The position numbers were made by a program, and so were the translations under genes. From Palaemon carinicauda (Eukaryota > Arthropoda > Malacostraca > Decapoda > Palaemonidae), in the NCBI RefSeq assembly GCF_036898095.1, contig NC_090730.1, positions 27,741,943 through 27,805,942 of the forward strand: a DNA stretch of 64,000 nt, given 5' to 3'. Below the pieces are notes generated by a model that worked only from the letters and a program-made list of their open reading frames with translations, ran no database searches and had not been told where the DNA came from. Shown in pieces: positions 44,633-54,873 of this stretch (within the stretch, counting starts at the first letter, position 1; the number at the start of each line of letters is the position of its first letter).

Positions 44633-45682
44633 AAGAGAAGGTCCCTTGCGATCTCGAGCAGCGTGAAGGAGTGTGTGCCTCCTTGCTTGGAGATGTACGC
44701 CAAAGTTGTGGTGTTGTCTGAGTTGACCTCTACCACTTAGTTTCGAAGACGCTTTCTAATAACATCAAGGCCAAGTGGACTGCTAATAGCTCCTTGCCGT
44801 TGATGTGCATGCTCTTCTGACTTGAGGTCCACAGACCCGAGCATTCCCGACCGTCCAGGGTCGCACCCCAACCCAAACCCGACGCGTCTGAGGACAACAC
44901 GTGGTTTGGGTTCTTGACTGCTAGGGATAGTCCCTCTCTCAGACTGATATTGCTGTCCCACCATTTCAGGCATGCCTCTATTGGTTCGGAGACTGGGAAT
45001 GATACCGTCTCTAATGTCTTGTCCTAGTTCCAGTGAGAGGCTAGATGGAACCGGAGAGGCAGAAGGGGTAGTCTCCCTAGTGAGACAAATTGCTCCAGGG
45101 ATGAGAGAGTCCCTACGAGACTGTTCCAACTCCTGACTGAATAAACGTTTTCTTTTCAGCATTAGTTGGACTTCGAGCAGGGCTTGACTGCAAATCTCCA
45201 TCCCCAAAAATAGAATAATCTGGGATGGGATCAGTTGGGACTTTTAGGTTGACCACAAGTCCCAACTCCCTGGCCAGACTCAACGTCCAATGTAGATCCT
45301 GCAGACAGATAAGGCTGGACGATGCTCTGAGAAGCCAGTCGTCCAAGTACAGGGAGGCTCGGATCCCCAATAGATGGAGGGATTTTGCCACATTCCTCAT
45401 GAGCCTCGTAAACACGAGAGGCGCAGGACTGAGGCCAAAGCACAGGGCTCGAAACTGGTACCCCACATTCCTGTAAACAAACCTCAGAAACGGTTGGGAA
45501 TCCGGGTGTATAAGAATGTGGAAGTATGCCTCCTGAAGGTCGAGAGAGACCATCCAGTCGCCTTCCATAAATGCTGTCAAGACAGCCTGGTAGACTTCAT
45601 CGTGAAGTTTGTCTTGACAATGAACACATTGAGCGCACTTGCCTCTTAAGTACTCCTGCAGTGAACATGGCTGCCAAATCAT
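43954..45682 (-). pseudogene. DIRS RT/RNase H, broken (copy D)
   Basis: The RT part (45113-45682) keeps DWMVSLDLQEAYFHILIHP, CFGLSPAPLVFTRLM and LYLDDWLL. The RNase H tail with EVNSDNTTTLAYI and YAFPPF is in a separate piece (43954-44736). A TAG near 44740 and frameshifts between the parts prevent a full polyprotein. Confidence 0.82.
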
Positions 45683-47372
45683 GGAGCCATCCCTGAGGGA
45701 CTTGTTCCTGCAGAGAACGTGGCTGTCAGATCATTGGACCCATCCCTGAAAGCCTTGTTTATGCATGACATAATTGTACAGCAAAACTTCAAAGGCTCGA
45801 AAACAGCTGTGAAGTTGACCTGTAAAATCTTGGAGCGTCTCATGGCCAGGCGCCAGGGAGAGTCTATGAGGTTTGAGAAGTCTATCTGGGCAGAGGCAGG
45901 AACTCCCAAGCCGAGAACTTCTCTCGTGTCATATCAGACTCTCGCTCTATAAGCCAGTTTAAAAGAAGGGAAAGCAAAGGCTGTATCCCCCAAACTCCTC
46001 CTGGTGATAAACCAGTCGCCTAGCAAACGTAAAGCTCTCTAGGAGAGCGAGAGAGCACTAGCTTATAAAACAACGGCTTCGAAGTAGCTAGGCCTAGTGT
46101 AAGCTCTGACGTTTAGGCGAACGAGGAGCAGCAGTTACAAAAAGATCCGGACAAAGATCCTTAAAAACCAGCATGATTTATTTAAAGTCCATAGAGGGCT
46201 AAGCAGCTTTAGGCTCCTCTCCGTCTGACAGAGTCCTCAAGGGAATATCACAGCAACTTCCTTATCTGAAGGAACCTTGTCCGATAATAGCTGAGTCTCA
46301 AGCAAGGGAGAGACCTACCGTGGTGGCAATGCTTTACAAGCAGAGTCCACACGCACTGGTGCATTAGTAGCGGACCAGGACGCAACGTCATGTAACTGCT
46401 TGACAGTCTGTGAACTGTCAACAACAACAGGTGCGAGAGACCAGGACGCAACGTCATGTAACTGCTTGACAGTCTGTGAACTGTCAACAACAACAGGTGC
46501 GTGAGGACGCACAGCGTCCACTCGAGACTGCTTTGACCGCCTAGACTGAGCAGTCAAAACAACTCTAGAATGCGGAGGTTGACACTCAGCGTCAAAACAA
46601 GTCAACTCCGATTGTTAGCGAACGTCCTGAACGTCAACAGGAGCATCAGCAAGTGGCCTAACGTCCAAATGTGGCTGAAAATCCACACGAGACCGCATCG
46701 AGTGTGGTTCTAAACAACCTGACTGACGTGACTTAGCTACGCCAACGTCAACAGGACGCACAAAGGAACGTTAGGGTGGCTGAAAGCCAGGATTTCGATG
46801 AGATAAACGGCTAGGCTCAACGGACTTATCGGCAGAATAGTCTTCCATAAGGGAGGCAAGCTTATTCTGCATGTCTTGCCGTACAACCCATTTAGGATCA
46901 ACGGGAATGGTTGCGGTAAGAGACGAGGGTAACGTCTGTGACCGCAAAACCTTGCCTACAAAAAGACTCTCAGAGTCTGTGTTACGCTTTTGTTAGGCGG
47001 CGAGCAGTCTTCCGATGACTGCATAGGGTCAGAGCTGTCCTAATGGTTAAAACCAGGACGCTGGACCTATCCTGAAAGGACTGACTTTCGCTTAAAGGGC
47101 CTCGAAACCTTGTTTCACGGTTTCTTATGCGAAAAGCCTTCGGATGACGGAGAAAATGGTCTCTCTCGCCTTATGGTAGGGGTGATCTTGGTAAGATACA
47201 CCCGATACCATAGAGGGAACGTCTGTTCGCTGATCAAGGCCTCTCGAACCCATAAGTCGTACGACATTACTTCTCCCCTGGGCTTGGGAGCTTGCAAGAG
47301 GTCCCGGACTAGGCGAACGACAGGCACGAACAGACGAACCCTCGGTCGCAACACTGATAACACTTTGCGCAA
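45683..47372 (-). pseudogene. DIRS gag remnant (copy D)
   Basis: Almost identical to 30841-32530 of copy C, including LGVPASAQIDFSNL, TIMSCINKAF and the 22-residue tandem duplication (46374-46505). Stops interrupt it. Confidence 0.75.
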
Positions 47373-48570
47373 TACTGTATCACTTTATCACTACGATTTT
47401 CTGTTTTGCACTTATTTCACTGAAATCGAATCTTTTAACAATTCACATCAGGTATGAATAAAACTGATTTCTACCTGAAGCACGCAATTCTACCCTCATC
47501 AAAAGGTTGTAATTGCGAAATCAGTCGTATAATGCAAGCACATTAATACCAGCAAAAAACAATAAACATATTTTAAGATAAAAAAATTCAGTGGCTGGGG
47601 AATAGACTAAACACTAGTTCATTCAAAACTACGTTTTCAATCTCTCACCGTACATTGCCTTGGGACGAGAATAAAAAACTAAAAACGTTTAATCCTTTCT
47701 CCCCGTACAGAGACTAGGGACGAGAGTAACTCGAGAACAACGTTACCCGCTTGGGACGAGATAAAGAACGGAACGTTTTCTCTCCTCTCTCTCTCTCTCT
47801 CTTGATTTCGCACCTAAGAGAAGAGCCCACTTACGTTTCGTCAAAAAAAACAGGTTATTTGACCAAAGGAAAAAACTGAAAGGTTTTTCAATTAAAAAGT
47901 TCCTTTAAAATAGAATTTAAAACATTTAAGCTTTGAAAGAAGAATGAACAAAACGTCAGAATCGATTTACTCTTTCTGCAAAGTGAAACCGTGATACTCT
48001 CTCTCTCTATCGTAACGATAGAGCCCAAACTGCGTAGCATAAATAAACTAAACGTTAGTTCATCTTTGAAACAGTACGAAGACTATTCAAAGAAAATCTT
48101 TCATAAAATATCTATTAAAAAATATTCATTTAATAAGTTTTAAATCATTAGCTCTTTAAAAGCTATTTACGATTGAAAGGGCTCAACGTTGTTTAACTTC
48201 GGTTTCCAAGTTAGGACCGCCTACTCTCAGGAAAGGTCGCATATAAACAAATCATTAAAATTTATTTTGATGTTTATTATAAATGGAAAGCTAATCGAAG
48301 AGGCCTAATAAAGGCGGTTGAGATATAAAATATATAGAGGAAAATCTATAATTAATTTATAACGTGATAAGATAATTGCTAAAAGCCTAAACACACTTCC
48401 GTCTAAAGGAAGGGTCGGCCATTTAAAAGTCAAAGAAAGTCCATACTCTCTTTGTCATCAAAAATTAAATCTATCCAAAAACGAGTTCAAGATTTAAGAT
48501 GAAGATAAAACACCTGCACTGCGAAAGCTCAAACCAAAATGAAGTACTTCACCAAATATGTTGAGAAAAC
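47373..48570 (-). other. Copy D 5' non-coding region
   Basis: Homologous to the leader of copies B and C. It contains CT runs near 47784-47802 and the CTATCGTAACGATAG element at 48007-48021. Its uninterrupted stretch near 48255-48280 is the empty-site reference for the element nested in copy C. Confidence 0.65.
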
Positions 48571-48574
48571 TCCA

Positions 48575-48793
48575 GGTTCTACAGCGAGTATTGATACGTC
48601 TTGTCGTCAACGTCGACAGAGAAGAATTGAAGGTTTTGTTTACATACAAGAGTGGTATCTGGCCGACAGTTGGCGCTGGTGGGCACACCCGCAACCTTCA
48701 TAGCGATCGCTCGCGAGTTTTTTTAGTGTGTTTTCTGTCGAGCCGCAGAGTTGCAGCTATTATATATTCACCGGCTAAGTTAAATATTTAAAA
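48575..48793 (-). repeat. Copy D 5' terminal inverted repeat
   Basis: Contains GGGCACACCCGC, GCGATCGCTCGCGAG and TATATTCACCGGCTAAG, ending in TTTAAAA at 48793. Confidence 0.87.
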
Positions 48794-49250
48794 TAACAAA
48801 TTTGGAGATCATTTGTATTTTTCCTGAGTACTTTACATAGGACAGAATATCTGCAAAGCTGGAAAATGTGGCAATTAAACTTTTATAATGAGATGTAAAC
48901 AGGTGGCCGGTAGTTAGCAGGGAGTGGGAAAGCCTCGCTCCCCTGCTTGCTCACCAAGCACTCACTTTTATTGCAGCCAGGATATTCTGAAAAGTACGAG
49001 TAAAGGACTCAGGTTTGTACTTAGGAAAAGTACTGTACAAATTATCTCAATTTTTCATTTATTCCAGCATAAATGCAAACTTTTATTCTTTACAGAGGAG
49101 ACTCATCCTTAGGTAGGAGTAAGTCCCTATTCCGACTGGCTTGGTATTTAACCCAGGCTACCATAACTCAAACCCCTCTAACTGGTGTAGAGTTAAGCTA
49201 CATTACACCTCGTGCTCAGTTGGTTTGACAATACTGAACCAATGGGTCCA
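48794..49250 (-). mobile_element. Truncated 3' end of another DIRS-like family (family 4)
   Basis: The outer end AACAAATTTGGAGATCATTT is followed around 49012-49060 by an imperfect inverted copy (ACAAATTATCTCAATTTTTC) and then ATTCCAGCATAAATGCAAAC, the ICR pattern. Next comes CATCCTTAGGTAGGAGTAAG, resembling CTTATCCCTTAGGAAGGGTG just inside the family-3 element at 33780. The other end was not found. Confidence 0.6.
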
Positions 49251-50470
49251 TGGCTAGAGAAGGAGAAGCCTCCTCAGTGAGGAAGTACTTCCTCTATCAC
49301 GAAAAAACTTGTGAAAACAAGCTGGAGAATTTCCCTGCTCTTAGGGAATCCTTCCTGTCAGAGGCCTGCGCATGGACCTTGTCTACAGCTTCTGAGCCCA
49401 GAATTGACTGTGGAAGTTCTAGAGGCAGTCTGGTGCCCCTAGTTGCACAATACAGTCTGTCAATGGTCACTTTCCTTCCCTATGACGAAGAGAAAGGGTT
49501 CTGTCAGAGACCATTTACGCAGCGTATACCGGCCAACACCTGTAAAAAGTTGGACTCTGCATCCAGCGTCATTACCGCTTGTCAGTACACAGGAGCTTCA
49601 TGTTTTTCTTTTTTTCCAAGCGAAGCAAGTGCACGGCAGAGCAAAAACCATATTAGACTCTATGGAAATCCATTTTTTGGGGTTAATATATATTTTAATT
49701 ACGAGTGAAACTGAAATTCGCTATAAAAAATGGACGAGTGCTAGCTAGTTTGGTATTTTTCTCAACAATATATATCTTTAATGGGGGCTGGGGCATAATA
49801 ACTTACGTATGGCGACTGATGTCGAGTTACTGAGGTAACTGCGCAGGCGTTGCTTGCATACACTTTGGCCAGCTTTTCTGTTTTTAGTATAACGTAATCA
49901 TCACCTAGCTTCTTTAATCAATAAGGAGCTTCCACATATTTATGCACAAGTTCCTGGATGTTTTTCTACAACAACCATTTTTTTCAACCCTTCCCTTCAT
50001 TTTAAGTTAAACCACCATCACATAAAGACGTCTCCAAGAGGGAACTTAAAGGAAGTACAATCTATTTCGAAATTTAGTGCAATTTCATCTATGTCGGCAA
50101 TTAATTAGGAAGGAAACACTCCATTCAGCGTAAAGCTATTGTTACCTATGTGAAAGCAAAAATTAATCACGAAATAATGAGTCACAGGGATTGCGAGCGC
50201 AGCTCAACATTACCGCTTGCCAGTACATACGGAGATTGCAGTTTCCCTCTTTCCGAGAGCAAAACGAGTGCACGGCGGAGCAAAAACTGTTGGAAGGACT
50301 GGGGGTGTATGTATGATAGCAGGCCCCTGTATGTATGATTACGGCTAGCTTGGAAGGTAATTTTGTATATTATTCCATGGTAATGTAACCTAGGAAAAAA
50401 ACTACTGTTTCTTACAGAAAAAATTACGATCTCTTCAAAAATGACACTCGTTTCCGTCGCAAATGAATAG
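49251..50470. other. Region with decayed DIRS interior and an 85-bp direct repeat
   Basis: A 152-codon plus frame at 49250-49708 has no recognisable domain and is probably a shadow of decayed element sequence. Segments at about 49567-49652 and 50208-50291 share ATTACCGCTTG, CAGTACA and AAGTGCACGGC-type blocks. A 38-bp stretch at 50363-50400 matches 59485-59522 in inverted orientation. Confidence 0.4.
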
Positions 50471-51195
50471 TTTCAGAAATATATATACATCTATATCCTA
50501 CGATAATGGGGGACCCCCAGTGGGAACTCGGGGTTTTGGGTGGGGAAAACATACTGGGGAAACGATATATAATTGTTTTCCTATAGTAAATAACGTGAAT
50601 TAAGGGAATTTGATGTTCATTTCAATCGGAAACAAACAGATCAACCAATTCGGATAACTTTAAGATGCACGGTGTCACTTCTCTTACGAACGAACGATAA
50701 CATTTGCAACGTTACCAATAATACACAGTGTTACCAACGTTGACGTATGGTACACAGAGTTACCAACGGCACATTGACATTACTAAAGATAGTAATGATA
50801 GATATTTCCATATATTAAATAATTTCTCCATATAAGTTTTACTCAATATATAAAATGTACAAAAAGGGCACAGAACCTAACAAACCCACCTAACCTAGCC
50901 TAGTAGTATGACAGGTCACAAAATAACATTTGATCTACATCGGACGTTGGCAGCACTGGTTACTGTATTTTTTCATGACAAAATCTTTGCAACGGGGCCT
51001 CCAAAGTTTATTCATATATACTATTTTGTATTTTCCTCCAGTTATTATAATTTCAAGAAGGTAATGTATAGAGAAGAAAAGGCTTGTTTTACGTTTATAT
51101 ATCGATTCCCCAGTATGTTTTCCCCACCCAAAACCCCGAGTTCCCACTGGGGGTCCCCCATTATTGGAGGATATAGATGTATATTAATTCTGAAA
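50471..51195. mobile_element. MITE-like element with ~100-bp inverted repeats
   Basis: Outer ends TTTCAGAA...TTCTGAAA lead into arms containing TACATCTATATCCT, GGGGGACCCCCAGTGGGAAC and CGGGGTTTTGGGTGGGGAAA, inverted at 51100-51185. The interior has no coding capacity. The GGGGGACCCC and GGTTTTGGGTGGG arms match the ends of the 1.8 kb element at 58098-59882, and CAGAACCTAACAAACCCACC is shared internally, so it may be a non-autonomous derivative. Confidence 0.75.
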
Positions 51196-51279
51196 CGGTA
51201 AATTTTTAGTTTCAGCCAAATTTGGAAAAATGCAATAAAAATATATTTGTTGCATCAGAAATAGTGTGGTTTCAATGAA

Positions 51280-51470
51280 ATGTTATTTTTATTAATAAAA
51301 TAAATTTTTGAATATACTTACCCGATAATCATGTAGCTGTCAACTCCGTTGCCCGACAGAATTCTATGGAGGGATACGCCAGCTATCACAATACTAGAAG
51401 GGGGTGTACTTACCAGCGCCACCTGTGGCCAGGTACTCAATCATTTGTTGTTGACACCTCCTCAATTATT
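51280..51470. repeat. Copy E 3' terminal inverted repeat
   Basis: Starts ATGTTATTTTTATTAATAAA and contains AACTCCGTTGCCCGACAGAA and GCGCCACCTGTGGCCAGGTA. It is the reverse complement of 57856-58027 except for the outermost ~40 bp, where the two ends differ. Confidence 0.9.
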
Positions 51471-51519
51471 CCTCGGTCCACTGGTTCTCTCTGGGGAGGA
51501 AAGGGAGGGTCGATTAAAT

Positions 51520-51615
51520 CATGATTATCGGGTAAGTATATTCAAAAATTTATTTTATTAATAAAAATAACATTTTTCAATATTAAACTTACCCGATAAT
51601 CATGTAGCTGATTCA
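51520..51615. repeat. Copy E internal complementary region (ICR)
   Basis: CATGATTATCGGGTAAGTAT through AATAAAAATAACAT is the reverse complement of the left end. TTTTCAATATTAAACTTACC through ATCATGTAGCTG is the reverse complement of the right end. The two halves join without extra bases. In DIRS1 this region is thought to template joining of the ends in a circular DNA intermediate. Confidence 0.92.
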
Positions 51616-52005
51616 CACCCAGGGAGGTGGGTGAAAACCAGTGTACATGATTAAAGGATAGCTAAGTATCCCATATTTCATATAACAGTTATCTCAAATA
51701 ACAATGAAATAATAAGTACCTGGTAAGGAAGTCGAATAGAACCGTTACTCTGCCTTTTATTTAAAGTTCGTCTTCCTTACTGAGCGCAGCGTTCCTCTTG
51801 GAGGCTGAATCAACCCAAAGGTGCCAAAGTACAAGGGGTTGCAACCCTACTAAAGGACCTCTACCAAACCTTTAACCCAGGCGCTTCTCAAGAATGAATA
51901 GACCACCCGCCAAATCCAAGGATGCGGAAGGCTTCTTAGCCTACCGTAACAACCATAAAAACAACAATAAAAGTATTCAAGAGAAAGGTTAAAAAGGTTA
52001 TGGGA
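51616..52005. other. Copy E 3' non-coding region
   Basis: Lies between the ICR and the recombinase stop. Its CTGGTAAGGAAGTCGA and CTCTGCCTT segments are conserved in copies B, C and D. No frame recognised. Confidence 0.6.
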
Positions 52006-54873
52006 TTAAGGGAATGTAGTGGCTGAGCCCTCACCTACTACTGCACTCGCTGCTACGAATGGTCCCAGGGTGTAGCAGTTCTCGTAAAGAGACTGGACAT
52101 CTTTCAGATAAAATGATGCAAACACTGACTTGCTCCTCCAATAGGTTGCATCCATAATGCTCTGCAGAGAACGGTTTTTATTAAAGGCCAACGAAGTAGC
52201 TACAGCTCTTACTTCGTGGGTCCTTACCTTCAGCAATGCAAGGTCTTCCTCCTTTAAGTGAGAATGTGCTTCTCTGATCAGAAGCCTTATATAGTACGAA
52301 AGCCCATTCTTGGACATGGGTCTCGAGGGTTTCTTGATGGCACACCATAAGGCTTCTGACTGTCCTCGAATAGGTTTAGACCTCTTCAGATAATATTTGA
52401 GAGCTCTGACAGGGCAAAGAATTCTCTCTAGTTCGTTACCTACCATGTTGGAGAGGCTAGGTATTTCGAACGATCTAGGCCAAGGACGTGAAGGAAGCTC
52501 GTTCTTTGCTAGGAATCCAAGCTGAAAAGAACATGTTGCAGATTCGGTTGTGAAACCAATGTTCTTGCTGAAGGCATGAACCTCACTGACTCTCTTAGCT
52601 GTTGCAAGGCAAACGAGAAAAGCAGTCTTGAGGGTAAGATCCTTGAAGGAAGCTGACTGGAGAGGTTCGAACCTAGATGTCATAAGGAACCTTAAGACTA
52701 CGTCTAGATTCCAGCCTGGAGTGGAAAGACGACGTTCTTTAGACGTCTCAAAAGACTTGAGAATGTCTTGAAGGTCCTTGTTGGAAGACAGGTCCAAACC
52801 CCTGTGGCGGAGAACTGAGGCCAACATGCTCCTATATCCCTTAATCGTAGGTGTTGAAAGGGATCTCTCATTCCTAAGATGAAGAAGGAAGTCAGCTATT
52901 TGGATCACAGAGGTATTGGTAGAGGATATTGAATTGGCTCTACACCAGCTTCGGAAGACCTCCCACTTAGACTGGTAGACTCTACGAGTGGAAATTCTTC
53001 TAGCTCTGGCAATCGCACTGGCTGCCTCCTTCGAAAAGCCTCTAGCTCTAGCGAATCTTTCGACAGTCTGAAGGCAGTCAGTCGAAGAGCGTGGAGGTTT
53101 GGGTGCAACCTGTCTACGTGTGGTTGACGTAGAAGGTCCACTCTTAGAGGTAGAGTCCTGGGGAAGTCGACTAGCCATTGAAGTACCTCTGTGTACCATT
53201 CTCTTGCAGGCCAAAGGGGAGCAACCAGCGTCAGCCGTGTCCCTTCGTGCGAGACGAATTTCTGCAGAACTTTGTTTATAATCTTGAACGGAGGGAATGC
53301 GTACAGGTCGAGATGGGACCAGTTCAGAAGAAAAGCATCCACATGAACCGCTGCAGGGTCTGGAACAGGGGAACAATAAAGCGGAAGTCTCTTGGTGATG
53401 GAGGTGGCAAACAGATCTATGGTAGGTTGACCCCACAAGGTCCAAAGTCTGTTGCACACACTCTTGTGGAGGGTCCATTCCGTGGGAATGACCTGATTCC
53501 TTCTGCTGAGGCGATCCGCTGAAACATTCATATCGCCTTGGATGAACCTCGTGACCAGTGTGAGGTTTAGACCTCTTGACCAAATGAGGAGGTCCCTTGC
53601 GATCTCGTAAAGGCTCCTCGAATGGGTCCCTCCTTGCTTGGAGATGTAAGCCAAGGCTGTGGTGTTGTCTGAATTCACCTCCACCACTTTGCCTAGCAGG
53701 AGGGACTTGAAGTTCAACAGGGCAAGATGAACTGCTAACAGTTCCTTGCAGTTGATGTGGAGTAATCCTTGTTCCTTGTTCCATACTCCTGAGCATTCCC
53801 GTCCGTCCAAGGTCGCACCCCAGCCCGAGTCCGATGCATCCGAGAAGAGATGAAGATGGGGGGTCTGGATGGCCAATGAAAGACCCTCCTTGAGAAGGAG
53901 ATTGTGCTTCCACCACAGGAGAGTGGTCTTCATCTCTTGGTTGATAGGGATAGAGACTGCTTCTAGAGTCGAGCCCTTGTCCCAATGAGCCGCAAGATGG
54001 AATTGAAGAGGGCGGAGGTGGAGTCTCCCTAGCTCGACAAACAGGGCCAGTGATGAGAGGGTCCCTGTGAGACTCATCCACTGTCTCACTGAGCAATTGC
54101 TCCTCTTCAGCATGCTCATGATGCACTCTAGGGCTTGGTTTATCCTGGGGGCCGATGGAAAAGCCCGAAAATCCCGACTCTGAATCTCCATTCCCAGGTA
54201 CACAATGGATTGGGAGGGAATGAGTTGAGATTTCTCTATATTGACTAATAGACCTAGGTCTCTGATTAGATCTAAAGTCCAAGAGAGGTTCTCCAGACAA
54301 CGACGACTCGTGGAGGCTCTCAACAGCCAGTCGTCTAGGTAGAGGGAGGCTCTGATGTTCGATAAGTGCAGGAATTTCGCTACATTCCTCATCAGATGAG
54401 TAAAGACCATAGGAGCTGTGCTTAGGCCAAAACACAGGGCTTGGAACTGATAGACAACCTTTCCGAAAACGAATCTCAGGAAAGGTTGGGAGTCTGGATG
54501 AATGGGAACGTGAAAGTATGCATCTTTCAAGTCCAACGAGACCATCCAGTCCTCCTGTCTGACCGCTGCTAAGACCGACTTGGTCGTCTCCATTGTGAAC
54601 GTCTGCTTGGTGACATACTCGTTGAGAGAGCTGACGTCCAGCACCGGTCTCCAACCTCCTGTCTTCTTGGCCACAAGAAAGAGACGGTTGTAGAAGCCCG
54701 GGGATTGATGGTCCCGGACTATAACCACTGCCTTCTTCTGCACAAGTAGCGACACCTCCTGTTGCAATGCTAGCCTCTTGTCCTCTTCTTTGTAGTTGGG
54801 AGAGAGGTTGATGGGCGATGTGGTCAGAGGCGGTTTGAGGCAGAATGGAATCCTGTAACCGTACCTCAGCCAA
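52006..54873 (-). CDS. DIRS tyrosine recombinase frame (copy E)
   Basis: A 955-codon open frame whose C-terminal ~330 residues are a tyrosine recombinase. In order: GFSKEAASAIARARRIS, LRNERSLSTPTIKGYRSML, ATAKRVSEVHAF (catalytic Arg), CPVRALKYYLKRSKP, THEVRAVATSLAF (HxxR) and ATYWRSKSVFASFYLKDVQ (nucleophilic Tyr). This enzyme would integrate the circular intermediate. The upstream ~600 codons overlap RT/RNase H in another register and show no known domain; the open stretch begins with TTG, not ATG. The true start is unresolved; an internal start or a frameshift from pol is possible. Confidence 0.88.
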   Translation of the reverse strand: MAEVRLQDSILPQTASDHIAHQPLSQLQRRGQEASIATGGVATCAEEGSGYSPGPSIPGLLQPSLSCGQEDRRLETGAGRQLSQRVCHQADVHNGDDQVGLSSGQTGGLDGLVGLERCILSRSHSSRLPTFPEIRFRKGCLSVPSPVFWPKHSSYGLYSSDEECSEIPALIEHQSLPLPRRLAVESLHESSLSGEPLLDFRSNQRPRSISQYREISTHSLPIHCVPGNGDSESGFSGFSIGPQDKPSPRVHHEHAEEEQLLSETVDESHRDPLITGPVCRARETPPPPSSIPSCGSLGQGLDSRSSLYPYQPRDEDHSPVVEAQSPSQGGSFIGHPDPPSSSLLGCIGLGLGCDLGRTGMLRSMEQGTRITPHQLQGTVSSSSCPVELQVPPARQSGGGEFRQHHSLGLHLQARRDPFEEPLRDRKGPPHLVKRSKPHTGHEVHPRRYECFSGSPQQKESGHSHGMDPPQECVQQTLDLVGSTYHRSVCHLHHQETSALLFPCSRPCSGSCGCFSSELVPSRPVRIPSVQDYKQSSAEIRLARRDTADAGCSPLACKRMVHRGTSMASRLPQDSTSKSGPSTSTTRRQVAPKPPRSSTDCLQTVERFARARGFSKEAASAIARARRISTRRVYQSKWEVFRSWCRANSISSTNTSVIQIADFLLHLRNERSLSTPTIKGYRSMLASVLRHRGLDLSSNKDLQDILKSFETSKERRLSTPGWNLDVVLRFLMTSRFEPLQSASFKDLTLKTAFLVCLATAKRVSEVHAFSKNIGFTTESATCSFQLGFLAKNELPSRPWPRSFEIPSLSNMVGNELERILCPVRALKYYLKRSKPIRGQSEALWCAIKKPSRPMSKNGLSYYIRLLIREAHSHLKEEDLALLKVRTHEVRAVATSLAFNKNRSLQSIMDATYWRSKSVFASFYLKDVQSLYENCYTLGPFVAASAVVGEGSATTFP

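Larger units (their letters stand above)
42318..48793 (-). mobile_element. DIRS1-like retrotransposon copy D (family 2)
   Basis: A 6.48 kb element with family-2 ends and ICR. Layout matches copy C without the nested insertion, including the same gag-RT deletion, the same 66-bp duplication and the same 5' non-coding region. The recombinase and pol frames each carry frameshifts. Its right end directly abuts the outer end of another DIRS-like element at 48794. Confidence 0.9.

Noticed and set aside
49250..49708. 152-codon plus-strand ORF as a host gene
   Set aside because: No domain, no splice signals in register, and it lies in decayed family-4 DIRS-like sequence.
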